Source: Aurantibrevibacter litoralis (GTDB lineage: Bacteria > Bacteroidota > Bacteroidia > Flavobacteriales > Flavobacteriaceae). From it: 64,000 nt of DNA. Of this stretch, positions 53,260 through 61,721 are shown piece by piece. The stretch lies in assembly GCF_034651555.1 (NCBI RefSeq), contig NZ_JAYEEQ010000012.1:1-64000 (forward strand), given 5' to 3'. A program made the translations under genes and the position numbers. Every line of letters begins with the position of its first letter. Positions within the stretch are counted from its first letter, which is position 1. The notes beneath the pieces are model-generated. The model saw nothing but the letters and a program-made list of their open reading frames with translations. It was not told where the DNA came from and ran no database searches.

Positions 53260-53997
53260 ATGCAAAAAGTACTTTCATACCCACTTACTGCGGTATATTT
53301 CCTTTTTTTTGGACTTACGCTGTTGGTGTTTCATCCTATACAATGGATTTGCTTTCGATTTTTTGGGTACGATGCCCATAAGCGAAGTGTAAGCCTGCTC
53401 AATGCTACACTGCTGCGATGCACCCACATCTTAGGAACCCGTTATACGTTTACCAATACCCATAGCCTTCCTACCAACAGGCCGCTTATTATAGTGGCCA
53501 ACCATCAAAGCATGCACGATATTCCGCCACTAATATGGTTTTTACGAGCACATCACCCTAAATTTGTGAGTAAGATAGAATTGGGCAAAGGCATTCCGAG
53601 TGTTTCTTTTAATTTGCGCCACGGTGGTGCGGCGCTAATTGATCGTAATGACAGTAAACAGGCCGTAGCAGAAATCACCAAACTGGGTCAATATATAGAA
53701 ACCCATAACCGAAGTGCCGTTATTTTTCCTGAAGGCACCCGAAGCCGAACGGGACATCCCAAAAATTTTCAACCAACAGGGCTTAAGATTTTACTGAAAA
53801 ATGCGCCCTCTGCCTTAATTGTACCTATAACTATAAATAATTCGTGGAAGATGTTGCGGTACGGCAAATTTCCCTATGGTTTAGGAAACCATCTTTCATT
53901 TGAAATACATGAACCCATAGAAAATAGGGGTAATGCAGATGATTTAATTGAAAGAACCAAACAGCGTATTATCGCTAGTATAACTTCTTTTGCATGA
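53260..53997 (+). CDS. 1-acyl-sn-glycerol-3-phosphate acyltransferase (PlsC family)
   Basis: 245 residues. The N-terminal membrane helix is followed by motif I NHQSMHDI (H-x4-D) and motif III VIFPEGTRSR. It transfers an acyl chain to lysophosphatidic acid in phospholipid synthesis, at the inner membrane. The stop overlaps the next gene by 4 nt (ATGA). Confidence 0.92.
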   Translation: MQKVLSYPLTAVYFLFFGLTLLVFHPIQWICFRFFGYDAHKRSVSLLNATLLRCTHILGTRYTFTNTHSLPTNRPLIIVANHQSMHDIPPLIWFLRAHHPKFVSKIELGKGIPSVSFNLRHGGAALIDRNDSKQAVAEITKLGQYIETHNRSAVIFPEGTRSRTGHPKNFQPTGLKILLKNAPSALIVPITINNSWKMLRYGKFPYGLGNHLSFEIHEPIENRGNADDLIERTKQRIIASITSFA

Positions 53998-54653
53998 CAC
54001 ATTCTGAATGTATAGAGGCAACCATCCTTTTTGTAAAGGAGACCTTACGCGGTGCTGAGGGTGGGCACGATTGGTTTCACATTCAACGGGTATTTAACAA
54101 TGCGCTTTTAATTGCCCGAGGCGAAAAAGTGAACCTCTTGGTAGTAGGTCTTGGGGCATTACTTCACGACATTGCCGACGCCAAATTTCATGACGGCGAC
54201 GAAACGGTAGGCCCAAAATGGGCTAGCGCATTTCTTGAGTCGATTGCTGTAGCGCCCTCAGTAATAGACCAAGTGGTATATATCATTGAAAATAGTTCTT
54301 TTAAAACGAGTCTTGATCCCAATGCAGAAAAAACTACTTCTATAGAATTGCAGGTGGTACAGGATGCCGATCGGTTAGATGCCATAGGTGCTATAGGCAT
54401 TGCCAGAGCTTTTAATTATGGCGGCTTTAAGAACCGAGAACTTTATAATCCGGATATTGCACCTAACCTAAAAATGACCAAAGAAGCGTATCAACATTCT
54501 AACGCGCCTACCATAAATCATTTTTATGAAAAACTACTGCTCTTAAAGGACAAGATGAATACAAGTACCGGTAAAAAATTAGCTGAAGAACGACACCAGT
54601 TTATGCTAAATTACCTACAGCAGTTTTATAAAGAATGGAACGGTGACTTTTAG
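53994..54653 (+). CDS. HD-domain phosphohydrolase
   Basis: 219 residues with HD-superfamily metal ligands: EGGHDWFHIQRV, then ALLHDIADAK (the HD dipeptide), later VQDADRLDAIGAIG. It is YedJ/YpgQ-like in layout; some members hydrolyse nucleotides, but the substrate is unknown here. Translationally coupled to plsC by a 4-nt overlap. Confidence 0.88.
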   Translation: MTHSECIEATILFVKETLRGAEGGHDWFHIQRVFNNALLIARGEKVNLLVVGLGALLHDIADAKFHDGDETVGPKWASAFLESIAVAPSVIDQVVYIIENSSFKTSLDPNAEKTTSIELQVVQDADRLDAIGAIGIARAFNYGGFKNRELYNPDIAPNLKMTKEAYQHSNAPTINHFYEKLLLLKDKMNTSTGKKLAEERHQFMLNYLQQFYKEWNGDF

Positions 54654-54748
54654 CCTTAATGCAGTCCCCTCTTGGAGAATATAGACTTACCCCTATTTTG
54701 AGCCTTATTTCCTTTTTTTTGATCCTTAGTAAAATCCAAAGCATTCGT

Positions 54749-54756
54749 TATATTTG
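54749..54756 (+). promoter_or_regulatory. -7 box TATATTTG for Gfo/Idh gene
   Basis: Matches TAnnTTTG, 50 nt before the ATG at 54806. A TTG at 54719-54721 is 27 nt upstream, slightly long spacing. Confidence 0.4.
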
Positions 54757-54805
54757 TGGGAATACCTTTTTACGTAATGCCCATTAGGGCTTTTAAACCG
54801 ATATC

Positions 54806-56230
54806 ATGCAAAGACGAAAATTCATTAAAAATGCAGCGGCTTCCTCAGCCGTTTTTTCCATTGTGCCCAGTTTTGTTTTGGGCAAAAACCATGTTGCCCC
54901 TAGCGATACCTTGTACATTGGTGCATTTGGTGTGGGCGGAAGGGGTGCCGGGGTTATGAACGGACTGGACGAAACCGCCAAGGTGAAATTTGTAACCCTT
55001 TGCGATGTAGATGATCGCAGGGCGGCCGAAACCTATGCAAAATTTCCTAAAGCAAAGCGATATACCGATTTCAGAAAGGTGTATGACAAACATCTAGACG
55101 AAATGGATGCCATTATGGTGGCTACTCCGGATCATACACATGCCACAATTGCGCTTCCTTTTATGAGAGCTAAAAAACATGCGTACGTAGAAAAGCCGCT
55201 CACCCATAACATTAAAGAAGCACGATTAATGACCCAAGTGGCTAAGGAACAGCAAATCGTAACCCAAATGGGCAATCAGGGTGCCTCTAGCGATGGTAGC
55301 CGGCAAGCCAAAGAATGGATACAATCCGGAATTATAGGAAAAGTACATAAAGTAGATTGTTGGACAAACCGCCCTGTGTGGCCACAAGGCGTTGCTATTC
55401 CTAGTGGTAAAATGCCGGTTCCTAAGGAGTTGGACTGGGACTTGTGGTTGGGCCCTGCCGCAAAACGCGACTATCACGAAGCCTACCTCCCTTTTAAGTG
55501 GCGAGGTTGGTGGGATTTTGGTACCGGAGCCCTAGGAGATATGGGCTGCCACATCATGGAAACTCCTTTTGGCGTGTTAGATTTGGGGTATCCTACCGAA
55601 GCGGAAGCCAGTTGCACCACGGTGTGGGTTGGCGATTTTGTGGAAGCCGATTACAGCGCCTCCTGTCCGCCATCTTCTGTAGTACGATTAAAGTTTACTA
55701 CCGAAACCCATGGCGACATTGCCTTAAATTGGTACGATGGCGGCATTAAACCCGATTTACCTGATGAATTACAAGACGGCGAAACTATTGGCGATACAGG
55801 TGGCGGTAGCGTCTTTTACGGCAGCAAAGGTATTTTAGTGTGTGATACCTATTCGCAAAACGCCCGATTATTTCCTTCTACGGATATGGCCCTATTTAAT
55901 CCTCCGCAACCTTCCCTTACACGAATTGAAGGTTCTGTTTCCGGCCACCAACGAAATTTTGTGGAAGCTTGCCTAAACGGGGTGGCTACTTCTTCCGATT
56001 TTTCCAGATCGGGACCTCTTACCGAGGCGGTTCTTATGGGAAATTTGGCTATTAAGGCCTATCAATATAAGGAACTAAAGCCTGGGAAAAAAGTGGGCGA
56101 TTGGGATCCGTATGATACACCGGGAAGACGTAAAATACTTTGGGACGGGGAAAATATGCGAGTTACTAATTATGACAAGGCCAACGAATGGGTCAATGGC
56201 AGCTACCGTAAAGGTTGGGAAATTCTGTAA
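54806..56230 (+). CDS. Gfo/Idh/MocA family oxidoreductase with Tat signal
   Basis: 474 residues. The twin-arginine signal RRKFIKNAAASSAVFSI implies export in folded form with its cofactor. The Rossmann part shows IGAFGVGGRGAGVMNGL; the signature KHAYVEKPLTHNIKEA follows. The C-terminal half contains GALGDMGCHIMETPF and many Trp residues (WRGWWDFG), typical of the exported Bacteroidota subgroup. Related proteins in Bacteroidota act on glycosides or sugar derivatives. Separate transcript from plsC-HD. Confidence 0.9.
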   Translation: MQRRKFIKNAAASSAVFSIVPSFVLGKNHVAPSDTLYIGAFGVGGRGAGVMNGLDETAKVKFVTLCDVDDRRAAETYAKFPKAKRYTDFRKVYDKHLDEMDAIMVATPDHTHATIALPFMRAKKHAYVEKPLTHNIKEARLMTQVAKEQQIVTQMGNQGASSDGSRQAKEWIQSGIIGKVHKVDCWTNRPVWPQGVAIPSGKMPVPKELDWDLWLGPAAKRDYHEAYLPFKWRGWWDFGTGALGDMGCHIMETPFGVLDLGYPTEAEASCTTVWVGDFVEADYSASCPPSSVVRLKFTTETHGDIALNWYDGGIKPDLPDELQDGETIGDTGGGSVFYGSKGILVCDTYSQNARLFPSTDMALFNPPQPSLTRIEGSVSGHQRNFVEACLNGVATSSDFSRSGPLTEAVLMGNLAIKAYQYKELKPGKKVGDWDPYDTPGRRKILWDGENMRVTNYDKANEWVNGSYRKGWEIL

Positions 56231-56604
56231 TATGGGCACACCGGCCTCTAGTAACTACTGACAGCGGTCGGGTGGGTATGCTTCGTTTAATTGCACTTGC
56301 ACCAGTTGTTTTTTGGAGCCTGTTTTGGCATAGAACAAGATAATGAGGTTATATTGACGATGTGTTGGCTACCATTAGAAAAAGCCTAACGCTCCCAGAC
56401 GGTTATAGGTTGGAAGCGTAAAATCATTGAATTACCGAAATGACCAATTATATTGGACAATTAAAAACCATATTTCTTTCCGAAGATAATTTTTTTTAGT
56501 TTTAAACACAACTATGGGATTTGACTTGTCTTTCGGGAAGTGAAATTTCAATAAAAAAACACCTGCACTTACAGGTGTTACGTGTGCTTCAAAATAAATA
56601 CCTG
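56231..56604. other. Intergenic region between Gfo/Idh and cold-shock genes
   Basis: 374 nt with no recognised gene. Near its right end is the cold-shock gene's terminator (56551-56579). The rest is AT-rich without clear repeats. Confidence 0.5.
56551..56579 (-). terminator. Terminator after cold-shock gene
   Basis: On the minus strand AACACCTG / CAGGTGTT forms an 8-bp stem with a 6-nt loop, then a run of T's. It lies about 25 nt past the csp stop. Confidence 0.8.
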
Positions 56605-56796
56605 CTATATTTTGCGAACTGCCGCCGCAACTACGCCTTTTCTACCTTCTTCTTCTTGATATTCTACTTTGTCACCTTCGTGTAATTCCAGCCCGTTCAA
56701 TGCAGTAGCATGAACAAAGATGTCCTTTCCTGTGTCGTCGTTGGTAATGAATCCATATCCCTTGGATCCATTAAAAAATTTTACTGTTCCAGTCAT
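56605..56796 (-). CDS. Cold-shock-domain protein (CspA-like)
   Basis: 63 residues, an OB-fold nucleic-acid chaperone. RNP1 is in KGYGFITNDD and RNP2 in DIFVHATAL. An AT-rich 5' leader of unknown length precedes it, common for csp genes. It acts in the cytoplasm on single-stranded RNA/DNA. Confidence 0.96.
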   Translation of the reverse strand: MTGTVKFFNGSKGYGFITNDDTGKDIFVHATALNGLELHEGDKVEYQEEEGRKGVVAAAVRKI

Positions 56797-56889
56797 TTAA
56801 ATAAAAATTAAAATAATATAAAGTTTGTCTTGCTAATTTATGTTTTTTTGTTTATACCTCTTTGAAATGTGGTCTAAATCTTAGAAAAA

Positions 56890-57141
56890 TTATGGATTGT
56901 TCCCCTTTTTTTCTTTTTTTCCTTGCATTTTTCTAATATTTTCTTCGGTAAGCATGTAATCTTTCACGTTTTTTCCCTTGCCCGCTTTAATCAAAAATAA
57001 CGGCATCGCAATCAAAAAAAGACCTACGGTACCAAAGCCAATACACTTATGCGCCAAAGCATTAGCATCTTCTTTTATGCTAAAACCATAAATAATAAGT
57101 ACAAGAGAAGCGAGCACAACGGTTATTATAATATATTTCAT
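56890..57141 (-). CDS. Small two-helix membrane protein
   Basis: 83 residues: helix 1 (YIIITVVLASLVLIIYGFSI), helix 2 (IGFGTVGLFLIAMPLFLI), then a basic cytoplasmic tail (NIRKMQGKKEKKGNNP). I recall similar proteins in flavobacteria but no function. It is upstream of the csp gene (93-nt gap) on the same strand. Confidence 0.75.
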   Translation of the reverse strand: MKYIIITVVLASLVLIIYGFSIKEDANALAHKCIGFGTVGLFLIAMPLFLIKAGKGKNVKDYMLTEENIRKMQGKKEKKGNNP

Positions 57142-57269
57142 GTGTTTCTATTTTTTGATTTTAAGCGGACAGGTGGAAGGCCTTACAACCATCATACTCC
57201 TATGTGTCACTATTTTTACATGGGCGTTTCATATGTTAGTATTTTTTTTGTTAAATCGGTAATGCTTGG

Positions 57270-57286
57270 ACTGCGCTCAGCACAGG
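57270..57286 (+). repeat. Micro-repeat matching the R3/R4 insert
   Basis: ACTGCGCTCAGCACAGG shares 13 of its first 14 bases with the insert core ACTGCGCTCAGTAC of R3. The short string GCGCTCAG-AC recurs in many flavobacterial intergenic regions as I recall; copy number was not checked. Confidence 0.45.
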
Positions 57287-57538
57287 AATGTAACTCGACA
57301 AGAATCATTCTCTTGCGTGTTATACTTTGTCGCATGCCTAGTTTCATATAAAACAATTAAGTACCCCTTTTATTTTGCGTATTTTGCCTCATGGCAAAAC
57401 GAATGGCTATGACTTTAACAGGTATGTATTTCCTATAGGTGTTACTATACCCGAGCACTACAAAATTATTGCAAGAAGGTTTTATGATAACAAGACTAAG
57501 GTAACCATTTTTTGAAGAAACAAAACTTTCAACCTTAG

Positions 57539-57703
57539 TTTAAGAACATACAGCCGAATGAATCACATAGGAAAAACGGAAATAAAACCTTGACTTCTGA
57601 AGCGAATAGCACAAACCCTGATGCTACTTTTAATTTGAGCGAATCAGATCCAAATCTTTGTACAATTAGGGGTTACAAAACCAGATACAGCAAGAACGAT
57701 TGA
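57539..57703 (+). pseudogene. Possible gene remnant, 54 codons without start
   Basis: Open between a TAG just upstream and TGA 57701-57703, with protein-like content (TSEANSTNPDATFNLSESDP, then RGYKTRYSKND). No ATG starts it and no family is recognised. It may be the end of a decayed gene, or chance. Confidence 0.25.
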
Positions 57704-57738
57704 CTACACAGTACCTTTTACAGTCAGATTGAAATAAA

Positions 57739-58599
57739 CTAGGCATTTAACGCCTCTGCGCCGCCAACGATCTCTAAAATTTCATTAGTGATAGCCGCCT
57801 GTCGTGCTTTATTGTACGTTAGCTTTAATTGATTTCTTAATTCGGTGGCATTGTCAGTGGCCTTATGCATAGCCGTCATACGCGCACCATGCTCACTGGC
57901 AAAGGAATCCCTGATACCCTTGTAGAGCTGTGTTTTTAGAGATTTCGGAATCAATTGTGCTACAATTTCTTCTTTGGAAGGTTCAAAAATATAATCCGAT
58001 TCGCCATTGGTTTGCCCTTTCATGGGTACGATGGGCAAAAATTGCTCGGTCATGACGATTTGTGTAGCCGCATTTTTAAACTTATTGTAGACGATATCAA
58101 TCCTATCATAGCTGCCATTGGTGTACAATACCATTAATTCTTCGGCAATCTGGGCTACGTTTTCAAAGGTTAACTCTTCATAAATGGCACTTTTATTCGC
58201 AATGATGGAAAAACGCTTTTTTAGGATGTCATTGGCCTTTTTACCAATGGCAAAAACGGCTACTTCTTTACCGGCATACGCATCCTTTGCTAAATGAGTG
58301 GTTTGTTTTATGATATTGGTATTGAACGCCCCACAAAGACCTCGATTGGAAGTGATTGCCACAATCAACACCTTATTTAGCGGTTTGTTTTGGGAGAATT
58401 TGTTTCCAGAATCTGATTCTAAACTAGCACTTAGCCCTTGTAAAAGTTCGGTAAGCTTGTCTGCATAAGGTCGCATGGCCGTAATTGCATCTTGCGCCTT
58501 CTTCAACTTGGCCGCAGACACCATTTTCATGGCACTGGTGATCTGCATGGTTGAAGATACTGAACTTATTCTATTGCGTATTTCCTTTAAGTTTGCCAT
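57739..58599 (-). CDS. atpG: F1 ATP synthase gamma subunit
   Basis: 286 residues. The N-terminal MANLKEIRNRISSVSSTMQI and C-terminal RQAAITNEILEIVGGAEAL helices form the rotor shaft; SNRGLCGAFNTNI is the central conserved motif. Last gene of the operon here. Beta and epsilon genes do not follow, a split commonly seen in this phylum. Confidence 0.97.
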   Translation of the reverse strand: MANLKEIRNRISSVSSTMQITSAMKMVSAAKLKKAQDAITAMRPYADKLTELLQGLSASLESDSGNKFSQNKPLNKVLIVAITSNRGLCGAFNTNIIKQTTHLAKDAYAGKEVAVFAIGKKANDILKKRFSIIANKSAIYEELTFENVAQIAEELMVLYTNGSYDRIDIVYNKFKNAATQIVMTEQFLPIVPMKGQTNGESDYIFEPSKEEIVAQLIPKSLKTQLYKGIRDSFASEHGARMTAMHKATDNATELRNQLKLTYNKARQAAITNEILEIVGGAEALNA

Positions 58600-58605
58600 A
58601 TATTT

Positions 58606-58680
58606 CTAGTATTTAGTATTAAGTACAACGTATTCAGAAATCAAAACAAGATTTACTTTGTGCTTAGTACTGTGTACTCT
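58606..58680. repeat. TAGTA/GTAC-rich spacer between atpA and atpG
   Basis: The spacer contains AGTATTAAGTAC and GTGCTTAGTACTGTGTACT, which are loosely complementary. Similar TAGTATTAAGTAC-type strings are frequent in flavobacterial intergenic DNA as I recall. It could form a hairpin in the atp message. Confidence 0.35.
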
Positions 58681-58696
58681 TTACTTTATGTAAAAA

Positions 58697-60277
58697 CTAA
58701 TTCTTATATTTCCGTGACAAGTCTTTACAAACCGTTGCTAAGGTATCCGTGATTTCATCTGTTAGTTTGCCCGCTTTTAAATCATCGAGAATGTTTCTGT
58801 GTTTGGCGTTCAGGAATTCTATATAATCCCTTTCAAATTCCCGTACCTTTTCTACCGGAACATCGCGCAACAAATTCCTAGAACCGGCATAGATAATAGC
58901 AACTTGATTTTCTACGGTAAACGGATCGTTTTGCGCTTGTTTTAGAATTTCTACATTACGTCTTCCTTTTTCGATAACATTTAAAGTCGCAGCATCCAAA
59001 TCGGAACCAAATTTGGCAAAAGCTTCGAGTTCCCGAAATTGAGCTTGATCTAACTTTAGCGTTCCCGCGACCTTTTTCATAGATTTGATCTGCGCATTGC
59101 CCCCTACACGAGATACCGAAATACCCACATTGATGGCAGGCCTTACCCCTTGGTTGAATAAATCTTGTTCTAAGAATATCTGTCCGTCTGTAATAGAAAT
59201 TACGTTCGTAGGAATATACGCAGAAACGTCTCCTGCCTGAGTTTCAATAATCGGTAACGCTGTTAACGATCCACCTCCTTTTACCAAAGGTTTTAAAGAA
59301 TCCGGTAAATCGTTCATGTCTTTGGCAATGGTGTCGTCTGCAATAATCTTCGCAGCACGTTCTAACAAGCGGGAGTGCAGGTAAAAAACATCCCCGGGAT
59401 AGGCCTCGCGTCCCGGTGGACGGCGTAACAACAAGGATATTTCTCGATAGGCCACCGCTTGTTTCGACAAATCATCGTAAATAATCAAAGCGGGTCTGCC
59501 TGTATCTCTAAAATACTCCCCAATAGCGGCTCCGGCAAAAGGGGCATACACCTGCATTGCCGCCGGATCCGAAGCATTCGCGGCTACAATTGTAGTATAA
59601 GCCAAGGCGCCATTATCTTCTAAGGTTTTGGCAATATTAGCCACGGTAGAGGCCTTTTGCCCTATAGCCACATAGATACAATATACCGGCTTTCCGGCAT
59701 CGTAAAATTCTTTCTGATTCAAAATGGTGTCGATACAAACCGTGGTTTTACCGGTTTGTCTATCGCCAATTACCAATTCGCGTTGTCCTCTCCCTACCGG
59801 AATCATGGCGTCTATAGCTTTAATTCCTGTTTGTAAGGGCTCGTTTACCGGCTGACGGAAAATTACACCTGGTGCTTTGCGTTCTAATGGCATTTCGTAC
59901 ACAGTACCACTAATCTGTCCTTTACCATCTATGGGAACACCTAGGGTGTTTACCACACGACCTACAATACCTTCTCCTACCTTGATAGAGGCAATCGTTT
60001 GGGTGCGCTTTACAACGGAACCTTCTTTTACATTTCGGGACGGACTCAATAACACCACACCCACATTATCTTCTTCCAGGTTAAGTACAATCCCTTGCAA
60101 TCCGCCATCGAACTCTACCAATTCACCGTACTGTACGTTGGCTAGACCGAATACTCGGGCAATTCCATCCCCTACTTGTAATACTGTTCCCACTTCGTCC
60201 AAAGTGGCCGAGGTTTCAAATCCTGATAATTGTTTCCTTAAAATTGCTGATACTTCAGCGGCTTTTACTCCTGCCAT
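58697..60277 (-). CDS. atpA: F1 ATP synthase alpha subunit
   Basis: 526 residues, full length. P-loop GDRQTGKTTV, then LIIYDDLSKQAVAYREISLL with the catalytic Arg further on (the PAINVGISVSRVGG region). Non-catalytic nucleotide-binding subunit of the F1 head. 63 nt after atpH; part of the atp operon. Confidence 0.98.
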   Translation of the reverse strand: MAGVKAAEVSAILRKQLSGFETSATLDEVGTVLQVGDGIARVFGLANVQYGELVEFDGGLQGIVLNLEEDNVGVVLLSPSRNVKEGSVVKRTQTIASIKVGEGIVGRVVNTLGVPIDGKGQISGTVYEMPLERKAPGVIFRQPVNEPLQTGIKAIDAMIPVGRGQRELVIGDRQTGKTTVCIDTILNQKEFYDAGKPVYCIYVAIGQKASTVANIAKTLEDNGALAYTTIVAANASDPAAMQVYAPFAGAAIGEYFRDTGRPALIIYDDLSKQAVAYREISLLLRRPPGREAYPGDVFYLHSRLLERAAKIIADDTIAKDMNDLPDSLKPLVKGGGSLTALPIIETQAGDVSAYIPTNVISITDGQIFLEQDLFNQGVRPAINVGISVSRVGGNAQIKSMKKVAGTLKLDQAQFRELEAFAKFGSDLDAATLNVIEKGRRNVEILKQAQNDPFTVENQVAIIYAGSRNLLRDVPVEKVREFERDYIEFLNAKHRNILDDLKAGKLTDEITDTLATVCKDLSRKYKN

Positions 60278-60340
60278 GTGAATGATATATAAAACGTTTA
60301 ACGTAAGTCGGTTATGCGACTCTTGCCTTTGAAATTGTTT

Positions 60341-60880
60341 TTATAAACTATTGGTAAACTCTTTTTTTAAATTGCGCAATGTTTGGGCAATGCTTGCATC
60401 GTATTGCAAATCTCCTATACGCAAAACAAAACCACCTAAAATACTTTCGTCAATATTGTTTTTAATGCTAATCTTGTTCTTTGTCAATTCATTAATCTTT
60501 TTCAACACCTTTTTCTCTAATTCGGGAGTGAGGGCAACGGCCGTGGTGACCACAGCTAGTTCTTCTCCCTTTAAGGTTTCATTGAGGATAATATATTTTA
60601 AGGCTACTTCATTTAGCAAAGCAATCCTTTTATTTTCCAGCAAAATAGTAAATAATCCTTCTGTAATGGCATTGGCATCGGTAAACACCGTATGAAGCAC
60701 TTTCTTTTTCGTGCTTCCATCTACCACAGGGTTCTTCAGGAAATCTTGAAGCTCCTTACTTCCGGACAGTGTTGTTAAAATAGACCGCATATCCTTTTCA
60801 ACCGCATCTGCTGATTTATTGGAAATGGCTGCGTCTAAAACGGCTTTGGCATATCGTACTGCCACTTTTGAGTCTTTCAT
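60341..60880 (-). CDS. atpH: F1 ATP synthase delta subunit
   Basis: 179 residues, usual length. VAVRYAKAVLDAA at the N-terminus and LGGFVLRIGDLQYDASIAQT at the C-terminus are the conserved parts. Connects F1 to the b-subunit stator. Two nt separate it from atpF. Confidence 0.96.
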   Translation of the reverse strand: MKDSKVAVRYAKAVLDAAISNKSADAVEKDMRSILTTLSGSKELQDFLKNPVVDGSTKKKVLHTVFTDANAITEGLFTILLENKRIALLNEVALKYIILNETLKGEELAVVTTAVALTPELEKKVLKKINELTKNKISIKNNIDESILGGFVLRIGDLQYDASIAQTLRNLKKEFTNSL

Positions 60881-60882
60881 GC

Positions 60883-61383
60883 CTAACTTAACTTAATGTC
60901 GCCCAAAATATTCTCGACCAATTTCAATTGTTTGTCTTTGGTGGCCAATTGTTCTTTTATCACTTTTTCAGCAATTTCAAGGGACAGATTGGCCACTTGA
61001 TTTTTTATTTCGGCAACGGCGGCTTTCTTTTCTCCTTCGATAGCCAATTGCGCTTGTTGAATCATTTTATCGCCTTCTAATTTGGCTTGTTCTTTAGAAT
61101 CGGCAATTAATTTTTCCTTTATTTCACGAGCCTCCTTTAAAAGCGCTTCTCTTTCGGCTCGGGCTTCTTTTAATAATTTTTCGCTATCGGCGGTAACGTT
61201 CTGCATTTCCTTTTTTGCGTTCTCTGCCGCAGCTAAGGCATTCTTAATGCCTTCTTCCCGATCGTTAACCGCGTTGAGTATAGGTTTCCACGCAAACTTA
61301 CGAAGTAACAAAAGTAGGAGTACAAACAACAACGTTTGCCAAAAAAACAACCCAACTGAAAATTCGTTTAGTAACTTTTCCAT
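60883..61383 (-). CDS. atpF: Fo ATP synthase b subunit
   Basis: 166 residues: one N-terminal membrane helix (FWQTLLFVLLLLLLRKFAWK), then a long charged coiled coil (about 30-160). Peripheral stalk of the ATP synthase. Confidence 0.97.
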   Translation of the reverse strand: MEKLLNEFSVGLFFWQTLLFVLLLLLLRKFAWKPILNAVNDREEGIKNALAAAENAKKEMQNVTADSEKLLKEARAEREALLKEAREIKEKLIADSKEQAKLEGDKMIQQAQLAIEGEKKAAVAEIKNQVANLSLEIAEKVIKEQLATKDKQLKLVENILGDIKLS

Positions 61384-61466
61384 TTTTCTTTATTTTAAAA
61401 AGCCTTTTTAATTTTTAATAAAGTACTGCCCATAACCAACCGTTATGCGCAGTACTCCATACCGAA

Positions 61467-61658
61467 TTACACTGCAAAAAGTGCAGCAAATCCGATACCT
61501 TCAATAAGCGCAGCTGCAATCAACATCGCTGTTTGAATTTTTCCATAAGCCTCAGGCTGACGTGCAATAGCGTCCATAGCAGAGCCACCGATTTTACCGA
61601 TACCAATACCAACACCAATTACAACCAAACCTGCACCTACCATTACTGGAATTTCCAT
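61467..61658 (-). CDS. atpE: Fo ATP synthase c subunit
   Basis: 63 residues, short for the family: a Gly-rich first helix (GLVVIGVGIGIGKIGGSAMD), polar loop ARQPE and a second helix with the ion-binding Glu (AALIEGIGFAAL). The Glu is followed by Gly, not Ser/Thr, and no Gln is seen in helix 1, so H+ (not Na+) coupling is indicated. Confidence 0.97.
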   Translation of the reverse strand: MEIPVMVGAGLVVIGVGIGIGKIGGSAMDAIARQPEAYGKIQTAMLIAAALIEGIGFAALFAV

Positions 61659-61721
61659 AATCTATCTAGTTTAAAAATTAAAAATTCATCCTTAGTTACC
61701 TTAAAAATCTATCTGTGCTTC

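Larger units (their letters stand above)
57142..57738. other. Intergenic region between small membrane gene and atpG
   Basis: About 600 nt. It holds a copy of the micro-repeat ACTGCGCTCAGCACAGG (57270-57286), which matches the insert of R3/R4 in its core, and a 55-codon protein-like remnant (57539-57703). No complete gene recognised. Confidence 0.5.

Noticed and set aside
59877..60281. 134-codon plus-strand ORF opposite atpA
   Set aside because: Shadow of a strongly conserved gene, no features of its own.
61467..61658. Na+-coupled ATP synthase c ring
   Set aside because: The Glu is followed by Gly and no Gln is seen in helix 1, so the Na+ motif is absent.
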